Assembly: GCF_009870125.1 (NCBI RefSeq)
Contig: NC_046681.1
Location: 8,507,001-8,571,000 of the forward strand
Length of the DNA: 64,000 bases
Direction: 5' to 3'
Origin: Drosophila pseudoobscura
Taxonomy: Eukaryota > Arthropoda > Insecta > Diptera > Drosophilidae
Positions 35,878 to 46,029 of this stretch are shown here, piece after piece. The notes beneath the pieces are model-generated. The model saw only the letters and a program-made list of their open reading frames with translations, searched no databases and was not told the DNA's origin. Both the position numbers and the translations under genes were made by a program. Position 1 is the first letter of the stretch; each line of letters opens with the position of its first letter.

Positions 35878-36984
35878 GATATTGATTTGAAATACATTGT
35901 AGTTGAAAGAAAAATCCCCAATGCTTTTTCCATCGCTCATGACAAGTGGGACCAAAATTGAGAGGGATTGTGGTCTGCTTCGCCTGTCCTACTTAAAGTA
36001 TCAGTCGGTACTAATCGGCTCCTAAATCACTTCGCTTACTTCGCGCTTACGTATAAATGATATTGTATGGGTTACATAACGTTTAGTATCAAAATATAAT
36101 TTTTATTAGTATCAAAATATAATTTTTATTAGTATCAAAATATAAAGTTTCAGCTCCCACAGCTCATAGTATCAAAATATAATAAACGGATTCATTCATC
36201 ATTGCCGCAAACATACACCTGTTGGATGAGTGAGTGCTCTTAGTACTCGAAAAGGAAGTAAACACTTGCTTTCAAAACGAACCGTGTTTTTGTCTTGGAT
36301 TGGTTAATTGGTTGTCAAAAGACGAGGTCTCCAGGAGGATCAATCAGTCGCCTTTTTGTTTTTTTTTTGTATCTGTTGGATGGGTTTCCTTACTCAACGA
36401 CCGTGCCAGACGAACGCAAGGAGGACGAAACGGAAGGAGGACGAAGGACGAAGCCCCATAGGATAATTGCCTGAGCCATCTACAAAATACAGTTATTATC
36501 AAATCTGAATGAAGAAAAGAATTGTGCTCACTTAATTTTTTCTTATTTTGTTTTTTTTTGTCACTTTGCTTTTTTTAAAAAAAATCACTTTATGCTTAAC
36601 CTCTAGTAAAAATAATTCCGAAATAATATTTTTCAAAATTTAGAATTTTTTTTATTTTTTTTTTGTTTTTTTTTTGTGTTAAACCTACAACACATCGTAC
36701 AATACTGATACTATTTCAGTAGTTTGAAAAGATGTTGAATTTGACAGTTGGGGTTTTTGTCGGGCATGGATTACTTGTTTCTGTTTTTGTTTTGGGGAAA
36801 TAGAATGATATAAGTATGATATATCATACCTAAGGTACCCAGGGAACACAAATCAAAAGGCGGCATTATTTGGTGGCCGGTATCGCCATTTATAAGACAG
36901 GTAATAAAAAGTTGCAAACCTCTCCTTGGGAGAGTGAAGTTCGGTCTGAGGATCCACCGATAATTACCAAAAACCCAAGACACA
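35878..36984. other. Trf-Mcr intergenic sequence
   Basis: No gene is supported between the convergent 3' ends of Trf and Mcr. Apart from the 23-bp tandem repeat there are long T tracts (36540-36680) and short unrelated open frames. The frame at 36771-36983 on the minus strand has no recognised domain. Confidence 0.5.
36085..36183. repeat. 23-bp tandem repeat, about 2.7 copies plus a detached partial copy
   Basis: Unit begins AGTATCAAAATATAA and ends TTTTTATT. Copies lie at 36085-36107 and 36108-36130, with a truncated third at 36131-36145 and a detached partial copy at 36168-36183. The adjacent copies are identical, so this is a young array. Confidence 0.85.
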
Positions 36985-37004
36985 CAAAACTTGTATTACT
37001 TTCG

Positions 37005-37010
37005 TTTATT
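37005..37010 (-). terminator. Candidate polyadenylation signal for Mcr
   Basis: The minus strand reads AATAAACG here, about 970 nt downstream of the Mcr stop codon (37980-37978). The interval 36985-37977 would then be the Mcr 3' UTR. It is AT-rich and has no supported gene. A nearer, weaker signal could be used instead. Confidence 0.4.
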
Positions 37011-37977
37011 TTTCACATTTCTTTCATTACAAAGAAAACGCACAAAAATGATGTACTTCCTGGAGAGATTCGATTCGATTCTTATTGGTAAAGGAGGGAC
37101 GGAGGACTTTACACACGAACGAGCACATATATTGTATATTCTCATTCCGTCTACATGGCTATGTTGTCAAGAGTACAAACTATTTGTGGGTTCATTTGTG
37201 GTGGAAGGGAAAAAGTACGTATAAAACTTACAGACTATGCAGATTCATAAGTTGCATAAATAAAATTGGACGGTTCCGGTTCCTTCAACGTGCGATTCCA
37301 TTTCGCTTTTCGTTTACAATTAATTCGAAGAGTAAGGCGTTAGGATTATATATATATATATATTACTCTATAGATAGGTTTCCATTTCAATTCGATATGT
37401 ATGCAAAAACACTGATGTCTCGTCGTACATTTTGCTAACACGATTTCTAAAATCTATTAAAGGCATTTTGTGAAAGACACATACAAAATATTGAACGCTT
37501 CGATCTCTTCCTCTCTCTTTCTCGATTAAAACGTTCTCCCAGCGGCACTTGGAGCCCGCTCTATGGGGTAAGGCATAGATAATGGTAGTTCATTTCATAT
37601 ATGGTTTCGAATATAACTTACAGAATACATTTTTGTTTTTAGTTGGGTCGGGGATTCTGTTTTGTGTGCTTTTGTATAAAATATTCTCTTTGTTCAGCGT
37701 TAAACATAAAATTACAAAATTAATACATGAATTAACTCTGGCTCGGGCTGTTTTGTACATTCATTCGATTTTACAGCGAGTGGGGGGTCAAGTAAACAAA
37801 TAAAGAATACTAAATAAGACATAAAAACAAAAATGTTGACCAGCATTTTTGGGACGGAATGCAATTTCGTTCGGCAAAAAAACAAAAAACTAAAAAACAA
37901 AAAAAGCTAATTTTCTTAGCAATGAAATTTGTGGGAGACATTGTGGTATGGGGATGGTTCTCTATGGTTTTCTTTCT

Positions 37978-40900
37978 CTATGTGAGCAAATGCAGCATAT
38001 TCAGTACCAGATGCGTGCGACTTCTCAGCAGGTAGACAAAAACGCTGAAGAACAGCAGCGACACGGACATGGAGGCACGCCAGCCCATGTTGTAGATGGA
38101 ACAGTACGGGCACTGAGAGCTGCCGCATACCTCGCATATGTTTAGCAAATATGTGGGCAAAGCATCGAAAATTGATTCATTGAAGCGTTCTAAAAGATAA
38201 ACAACATACATTATTGTCTGGCATTATTTGGATGTCTATAAGAAAGCACTTACCCGGCGCATAGTAGTCATAGACGCGCACAGGCAAATACCGCGACATA
38301 TTGGCCACAGGATACCAGCGTTCGATGGTAAAGTTTACACAAATATCCTCCTGATCCAGCTGTGGGATTAACATAAAGTTAGGGATTAGTTTAGATTCGT
38401 TGTATCCGACATTTCTGGCACTTACAAAATCAAAATAGAAGATAATCTTGCGATCTAGATAGCGGGCACGTCTCAGATTCCGCACACGATTGCTGAGGAC
38501 ATAGCTGTCCAGCTTTTGCTGCTGTATCCAATAGCCAGTGGGTATGGCCACATCCAATATGGCCATGCCCGAGCGTTCCGATTCTGCGGTGTTTATCCAG
38601 CTGCAAAAAGAGAAGGCCATAAGTTACTTTACGCCTGCTCTGAGATCTGATGGAAAACCTACTTCTGGCAGGCGACATAGGAGATATGCGACTGATTCCT
38701 GCCATGGAAAATGGCCTTGGTGTGCAGCCCAAACGCTGGCACCGCCGGTTTGGTTTGGAACTTTTCTATATCCACATTATATTGGACATGCATCTGTAGG
38801 ATGGCATAACCAGCGCCCTTGGCTTGTACTTTAATGGTGCCCCAGGCATCAGGTATCTACAGAGACAAAGGAAAATCATTTAGTAATCATTGGAAATCTA
38901 CTAAAGGCAGGCAGCACTTACCTCGATGCTCTGTAGTCGCGCCAGATTGGTGTCATCGATGTGCAGCGTCTGTGTCTTTCCACCCGTCGAGGAGGCCTCT
39001 ATTTCCACACTTAGCGAAGAGACTTCGCGTATCCTTGACCTGACCGTATACTCGACCAGAGCCTTTAGTGCGGCACTTGTGTCTTGGGTCGACTCCCAAC
39101 CACCATCGTTCAAACGCTGAGAGTTCAACCAACGCACAATGGGATCTACAAAGAACTCGCGACGTGCCACATAAACCAGCAAAGCATATGCGGTTGTCTC
39201 TATGTTCAATGAATCATATTCGTACGGCAGTCGGGGCAGGGAGAACCACTTCTGGTTCTCCAGTTTGCGCGGCGGTTGGGGTATCTCTTGGTTTCCCCAG
39301 TACATAAATTCGCCAATGGTTCGGGCATGCCTCCGCAAGATGCCAAACACATGCTCGGCAATGGGAGAATTGCACAACTGCAGAGCATACGCCGTGATGG
39401 CCACGTCATACGGTTCGGGTGTCTCCTGCAGGAACTGCATATTCCGCTCAATCCAGGCCACAGCACGCTGCGTGGCCAAGGCCACACGGGAGCCCAGAGT
39501 GCCCGACAGATCCTTGACGGTGGCCAAAGTGATCAGAACATGCGATGTCAGTGTAATATTGCGATTCCTCAAATGCGTATAGCTGGCAAAATTCGTGCGA
39601 TTGACTTTCCGATCTGGCGTCCAGGTGACCTCGTAGAAGGCACCCTCTGGCGTCTGGTGCTGCAGCAGCCAGCGCATATTCTTCTCAATGATGCTGGCAT
39701 CGATCCAGATAAAGTTCTCCCACTCGTAGAAGCTGGCCTCCTGGAAGATCCGCATGCAATAGCTCGTCAGCCACACGGACGAATCAGAGTTGTTCCAGTC
39801 CGAACGGAAGAGCGAAAAGCTGCCATCCTGCCGCATGAAACTCAACTGCCGCTGATAGCCAATGTTCATGTGATAGAAGGCATTCTTCTCCAGGGTTTTG
39901 TTGCGCTGGTTGATCAATCGCATGAACATCATCGTATACAGATTGGCGGCAAAACTAAAGGCATTCTGTTCGGCCGATTCCATGGGCAGGTACAGCAAAG
40001 AGCTGGCATTCACGGGCATTGTGGGAAAGACGGGACCCACCACATCCCCCACCACGGAGATGCGGGCGCGATTTGAACCGTAAACAAAGTACCGGTCCAC
40101 CTGGTAGGGTATCTCTGGGGTCTGCGTCACATTCACATGCAAATACTCGAGGACATAGGCGCGATTCGAGAGATCCAGCAGCAACGACTGATGACGGTAC
40201 TGTGGCAGGCCATCGGACTCCACATGCAGCCTCCTCGTGATGGTATCCGTGCCCAGTAGGGTGGCCACATGCAGTGTCACATCCACATCTCCCAGTCGCT
40301 GTGGCACCACCGGCACATACACCACTGTGGTGCCTTGGGCGTCCAAATAAATGAAGAACTGATGCTCTCCGCCGCTGATACGCGGATTATACGACCGCAC
40401 AATGCCATCCTCTTCGACATGGACAAACTTATAGTCCGGACTGCCATGCAGCACTACCGTAGCCTCAATGGGCGTGGTCATATAGTTGAAAACAGTCACT
40501 CGCACGCCCACCTGTTCGCCCTGCCTGCAGGTCTCTGGCATTTCCACATTAATGAAGAACGGCTGTACGCCCACATATTCGAGGGCCTTGTTGAGCATCC
40601 CGAAGCCCTTGGAGGGGCTCACACTGAACGCGCTCACCATCCAATAGGCCGGGCGATCGGGCACTTCCACATTGAAGATGTAGCGACCATGTGGTCCTAT
40701 ATTGACATCCCGCCACAGCCACACGTTCTCGTAGTGTCGCAGAACGCGATTGAAACGATACTTGCGATAGCTCAGCAGCTCCGTGTCATTCCTTATGTGG
40801 CAGCCAATCTCATCTGTGCCATCGTCACAGTCGAACAGGCCATCGCATTGCTTCTCCAGCCGATAGCAGCGTCCACTCAGGCACTCCCCATAGCCAAGGG

Positions 40901-43624
40901 TGCGATTGCACGTGTCCTGGCGCCGTGGTACATAGCCATCTGTAAACACAATCAATCCACTGTACTCGAACGTGCGATTGGCATCAATGCCAAAGGAAGA
41001 GGCTGGGAAGTACACCAGCTCGTCGGGATTGCCCTCGTGCGAGTACCAAATGTGTTTGTATGTTCCATTTGTTTGCTCATCAAAGTTGGACATTTTCGTG
41101 ATGATCTTTGCGTAGGTCAACTCATTACCCGCCTGCATCGTATAGAAGGCGCTGTCAATGCCCGAGAGACCCACATAAGAGCCGGGTTCTCCGAATATGG
41201 CCACCTCCACCTTCTCTCCAGTCCTGGCTTTGCGATTGTTGATGTACACCGTGAAATTATTCCTGGAGATGCCGTTCACAGGGAAGGTTAGCGAATCCGC
41301 CACCACCTGTCCCTGCTGTGTGATCTTCCACACCACCATCGTGGCCATGGGCGCCATTTCTGCACTCAGGACCACCGCTATGGTCTTGATGCCCTCCGTG
41401 ATGGTCTCCCGATCGTTGACAATGATCACACCCTTGGACATGATCAGGTAGTTGAACTCTTCCAGATAGAAATTCGTGCGTATGTGGAATATAATGTACT
41501 CCCCCACCACGGGGGCCTCTGTGCTGGTCGTGATCTTGATGTGCTGATTCCTGGGGGAGTAGTGGGACACCAACAGCAGCTCTGTCTGCACACGATCGCC
41601 GCGTGGGTCGATGAACACCGCCTGCAGTCTCATGTTCTGGATGCCATTCAAGAAGTCCCTGCTCTGCGGACGATCATCCAGATTCAAGTCATTGCGAATG
41701 TCCACCTTAACCTCCCAGACGCCATCGCTTTGCTGTGACATGGCCAGACGTTGGGCGGGCCAGTCGCGGCGACCGCCACTGCGACTCTCCACAAAGCCCG
41801 TGACCTCCATGAGTCCCTGGCGCAGAAGTAGGGGATCTATGGCCGAACCATCATGATATTCCACAGCCAAGTACGTGGTAAAGGGCATGGCTGGCTTAAA
41901 GACCTGTGGGGACTCCCCCAGGAAGGCCACACGCAGACTCGAGTTGTAGACACGCGCCACGGAGTAGCCACTGATAATCTCATCGTAGAACTTCTCACCC
42001 ACGGTGGCCGTTATAAGGATCTCCATTTGTGAGAGATTGGGTACGAGCAGCTCTAGCTCTCTTAGGGGCCATTTGAAGTCGAAAGTTCCATTAAAATAAC
42101 GCAGGAACGGCAGCACTTTACGATACGTGCTCGTCCACGAATCGTACGACTCTTGGTACTCGGGTTTCTTCACCCAAAAGGGCCACTCCTCATCGAACTG
42201 ATAATGCCGCTCCACCACGTACTGATTTCTGTATAGGATATCCTGTCCGAGATCGGCTCCATCTTGCGACAGTTGCGGCACGTTGTACTGCACCTGGGGA
42301 TTCTGATTAACATTGTTGTAGCGCCAGCGTTCGTTATAGCGATTCGCCTGCTCCAGGGGACTGCGGCCCAGGCGGAATTTTTCGTTCAACACTTGATTGC
42401 TAAAGTAACCGATCGGTCGGATGGTGGCCTTTAGCGTGAGATTTCCACGCACTGGCAGGCCACTGGTGAAATTGGCCATAACGCGGCCATAGATATGCGG
42501 ATCGGTGGTAAAGAAATACGCGGGCATCGTCACATTCACCTCAAAGCGTGTCTGATAGTACTCCTCGACGGTGAAATGGCTCTCCTCCTGCTGTCCCTGG
42601 GCAATCACACGGATGGTCCACTCTCCAAATGTGGGCTGATCCGACAGCTTGTACTCCAGCGAGACGGAACCCAAATTGGATTGGCTGCAAAAGAACAACG
42701 AAACAGATAAGAAACAGCGAGCCTTTGGGTTGATTGGTGCGCGATCCCTTACCGCGATAGCCAGCGCTTTAGTATATGCCTGTTCGGATCCAGCATATAC
42801 ACATCCACGGGATTATCAAAGCCCTTCAGTTCAGTGGTTATAGGGATGGTCCTGAAGCGTATAGTCTCCCCCTGCATATACAGGGGCTTGTCCGTCTGCA
42901 CAAAGATCGTCATCGAACGCTGGGAAAAGTCCAAGCGCGTGTCATTGAGGAAGGCCAGGCCACCAAACACATTCTGATAGAAGCCTTCGACTCTCAGTCG
43001 ATAGTTTCCCGTGACACTGGTTGGGGGTATCCTCATGAGCAGAGTCTCTGGCACACCCTCCTTCACGTCCTTGGAATCGCCGCTGATCTGTACCCCATCA
43101 CAGGAGATACTCGCATGCACTGTTACGGGATATTGGGCCTGCAATATCGACACGGACACCTGGTAGATCAGGCCGGGCCGAACCATGCGCGAGGCCACTA
43201 TAAAATAGGTGGGCTCTCGCGAGTGCAGGGACTCCAGGAAGGTAGCCTTCACATTGTACGAGGTCTTGCCACGCGTCAGGCTGGGCTCTTCGTTGTCCAG
43301 ATAGCCGGAGCCGCCACCCAGCGGCCGTTTGTTGTAATCATCTTGGTTTGTCAGATCGTTGTAGCTCCCCGCATCGCTTCGATAGGGGGGATTCGTGAGT
43401 GGGGGATTCACATTGTTGTTGCCATACTGATTGGGTGTCTGGGGGGATCCTGGGAATCCTGGACTGTTGTAGTCCGTGTTGACGCCCCACGGGGACTGCT
43501 GATTGCTGGGCAGTTGCGGTTGCGGTTGCTGTTGTGGCTGCTGATTGTAGTAGGTGTCGCTTTGACCCGCTGCCAGGATGACTGCTGCCGTAAGCAGGAG
43601 CACAGCTTGCAGGTGCCACATCAT
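37978..43624 (-). CDS. Mcr: Mcr, macroglobulin complement-related protein (thioester-protein family)
   Basis: Alpha2-macroglobulin/complement-like protein needed for septate junctions. It has also been linked to phagocytosis of yeast and autophagy signalling in flies. Coding exons, 5' to 3': 43624-42753, 42684-38922, 38856-38663, 38600-38426, 38359-38254, 38189-37978. All junctions keep phase, giving 1773 residues, close to the melanogaster protein. Order: signal peptide (MMWHLQAVLLLTAAVILAAG), a Gln/Asn/Pro-rich linker, macroglobulin domains, an LDL-receptor class A module at about 881-920 (CYRLEKQCDGLFDCDDGTDE), the region equal to the thioester domain with MESAEQNAF in place of the usual GCGEQ core (about 1190), the helical TED and receptor-binding region, a Cys-rich end and a hydrophobic C-terminal segment (SMSVSLLFFSVFVYLL). 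The missing thioester Cys is a known Mcr trait. An in-frame ATG at 43681 would add 19 residues before the signal peptide; I prefer 43624. Confidence 0.94.
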
Positions 43625-43856
43625 CGAGTATTGCCTGCTTGGCTGCTTGGAGTAAAAGTCAGTGAATGAATTAGTGAACATTTAGCGTACGATCAGTGCG
43701 TTGCATCTATCGAATATACTATAAATAGTGAGAGGCTGTGGCCTGTTTCTAGGACTGTTTTCGGTTTACGGTTGGGTTGCTCTCTCGGTGGCGTGGCTGA
43801 TTTCCGCGTGCTGCGAGAACTCGGGGCATTACATTAATGAGGATGGCTATGCGAGA

Positions 43857-43864
43857 TATTTATA
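43857..43864 (-). promoter_or_regulatory. Possible TATA box of Mcr
   Basis: The minus strand reads TATAAATA (43864-43857). Transcription from about 30 nt downstream (near 43830) would give a 5' UTR of about 200 nt before the Mcr start. A second AT-rich match (TATTTATAG) near 43727-43718 is a weaker alternative. Confidence 0.35.
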
Positions 43865-45600
43865 GAATCCCCCACAGCAGCCACAGCCACCACCGACACT
43901 TTCGCTCTGGCAGGAGCAATGAACGTGTGTTCTTTCCTACGGATATACATAGATAGGAGGTGCGGGGGTAGCACTATTAAAACTATGTCAAATTTTAAGT
44001 AAAATGTCATTCAAGGGGGCCTCGCAATTAGTCTTTTGAGGAATGGTCGGGCGGTGTTTTCTGTGTGTGTGCCAGAAACAGAGAGATTGCCGACAGCTTT
44101 TATTTTTCCCCCTCATCAGCACGAGGCCCCACCACACCAAACCAATGTTCTTCAAATCCTCTCATAATTTATGTTAAGCCAGAAACGATTAGAAAATGCA
44201 CAGAGAAACGTCCACGAGAACATTTCCACAACCAATCTGAAGAGTCGTTTGTTCATATAAGAAAAATAATTTATAATGCACGCGCTATTTTTGTTTTGAA
44301 ACGAGAAAAACGATATGATACAAATTCCATTCGATAATTAAGGCAATATTGTTATCGATAATGTTATCGATCAATGAAATTTTGCAGGAGAAGATATTTT
44401 GTGGTACAACAAAGTCTATAGAAGAGTTTTTTGGGAAAACCTTAGGGGAAAAGCATCTATAAAGAGTGAGAGGTAAATAAGCTCTAGCATGGAAGTTAAT
44501 CGATCTGCTAGCAGCGCAGCAGCAGAGAAAATATAAGCTCTGAAATTCTAATTTGCGGTTAATTGAATTTGTTTTCATACTATAACGGTATTAAAGTGTA
44601 TCGTCGTACGACAATATTGCCAGGACTTAACTACTTATCGATAATCACTATTGATATCGAAAATTACGGTTATTTTATGGCGTGGAAAATGGCCGCTTGT
44701 AGGGAGCCGTGACCCTATCCTGTGACTTATCATAACGCAATCAGAAATGAAAACGGATACTGGCACATGCATCATTCGTGGCAGGACTTGGCCACCCTCC
44801 CTACATGCGCCGTAGGTAACAAGTCAACACACAGTGTTTCAGGCCAGGCAACCATACAACAAAAGAGAGACAATATAGTAGTAATAATAAGGCACCGGCT
44901 GGTCCGGGCACACTTGACCCTCAGGCAAATACAGATAGAGTGAGGGAGAGGAGAAGGAATAAGTACGAAGGGATCATTTCAAATGCAGTTGCCGGTAAGC
45001 GTACTGGAACGGTAACACACGCTACCTGACCAGACACACACACACACTCACACGCTCAATGCATGTGTTGGTGGTGCACTGAAGCAGCAGAAGTTACTGG
45101 CCTATGGACTGGCGATACCGGGACCAGGGGCAAGTGAAAACAAATATCTAAACGAGAAAACCCAACTCGTAATAATTTCAACGGTCGACTGAGACGCCTG
45201 TAATCCACCCTTTGCTGGCCGCTACAGACACTCTGACACACACACGAGACAGACAGTCAGCCAGCATGCTCTCATGCATACAAGAATGTGTATGTGTGTG
45301 TTTGTGCGAGTACAAGTAGATGTGTAAAGTGGCATTAATTAGCGGAGAGAAGACCCATTCAAAATGTAATGTGTAAGAGGGCAAAAGTGCAATTGAAATG
45401 GCCAAAGGACCCTAAAAGTGGCCAGGACCTGAAGCGACAAGGAAATTTGAGTAGCGTTGCCTAAAATAAGAGGAGACGCGCGAAATCCAATTGGGCAGCA
45501 GGTGGCCGCCGCACTCAGCCGTATTCCCGTTTTTCTACAAATAAAATTGTGCAGTGCAAGCGTTTTCGCGTCTTTCGAGGAGGGACATTTTCACGATTTG
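43865..45600. other. Intergenic region between Mcr and the right repeat copy
   Basis: No supported gene. It contains perfect DRE sequences (TATCGATA) at 44353-44360 and 44636-44643, each with further ATCGAT-like matches close by, and a CA tract near 45035-45048. The DRE sites suggest an unannotated transcription start, perhaps a distal start of Bsg, but no coding exon could be tied to them. Confidence 0.4.
44353..44643. promoter_or_regulatory. Pair of DRE sites 283 bp apart
   Basis: TATCGATA occurs exactly at 44353-44360 and 44636-44643, with half-matches at 44364-44371 and about 44653-44660. DREs bind the DREF factor at housekeeping promoters in flies. No gene start is assigned here. Confidence 0.35.
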
Positions 45601-45626
45601 CAGCATCAGAACAAACAATAGTCAAA

Positions 45627-45881
45627 ATGTTAGTGCGTCTCTTTAAGACGCTTCTTAAAATTTTCGGTCAACGCCCATGTGCCAACACCAACAGCAGCAG
45701 CAGCAACAATAACAACGACAGGCATTCGACACCAAACAAAAATTTGGGCGGGTCACCATTAGAATTTGTTCAAATACACAACGATGACTCACCTCTATAC
45801 AGAAATCAATTTTTTCACGATAGGCGGCAAGCCAAACTCATTATATTTAACAACAAAAGGGAACTTAAAACGAACTTTTAA
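45627..45881 (+). CDS. Small hypothetical ORF, 84 codons
   Basis: ATG in a fair context (GTCAAAATG), then MLVRLFKTLLKIF, a Ser/Asn run and a charged tail ending at 45881. The Ser/Asn run comes from a CAG/AAC microsatellite. Other frames across the region are also open, and a minus-strand promoter module lies just downstream. No domain is recognised. It may be a real small gene or a chance frame; nothing in the sequence settles this. Confidence 0.25.
   Translation: MLVRLFKTLLKIFGQRPCANTNSSSSNNNNDRHSTPNKNLGGSPLEFVQIHNDDSPLYRNQFFHDRRQAKLIIFNNKRELKTNF
45630..45725 (-). CDS. Possible 31-residue membrane micropeptide
   Basis: Downstream of the minus-strand Motif 1 site at 45952-45942, an ATG at 45725 opens 31 codons: MPVVVIVAAAAVGVGTWALT, then a basic tail ending in ETH before TAA at 45632-45630. 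The hydrophobic Ala/Val stretch partly comes from the same microsatellite that gives Ser/Asn on the other strand, so it may be spurious. A strong donor (GAGGTGAGT near 45792) suggests a spliced transcript, in which this frame might lie in an intron. Confidence 0.15.
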   Translation of the reverse strand: MPVVVIVAAAAVGVGTWALTENFKKRLKETH

Positions 45882-45941
45882 ACTTAAATGTTTGAAAAAA
45901 TTAAATGAACACAAAACCACAGATCCACACCCCGCAATGAC

Positions 45942-46029
45942 TAGTGTGACCGCTGATTTATCGTTAAAATATACCGTCCGGCCATCAGAAATATACCAAA
46001 ATATACGCTCCCATTTTAAAAATATACCG
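45942..46029 (-). promoter_or_regulatory. Unassigned Motif 6/Motif 1 core promoter
   Basis: On the minus strand, repeated Motif 6-like sequences (CGGTATATTT at 46029-46020, GGTATATTT at 45997-45989, CGGTATATTT at 45976-45967) precede CGGTCACACTA at 45952-45942. The layout matches the poe promoter. It would fire toward Mcr. The downstream sequence has a consensus splice donor (GTGAGT near 45790) but no convincing coding exon. Confidence 0.5.

Noticed and set aside
35585..35890. 101-codon open frame downstream of Trf
   Set aside because: It lies in the probable Trf 3' UTR, has AT-biased composition and contains the AATAAA signal at its end.
43622..43681. Upstream in-frame ATG of Mcr at 43681
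   Set aside because: Starting there would place 19 polar residues before the hydrophobic core of the signal peptide; the ATG at 43624 gives a standard signal peptide.
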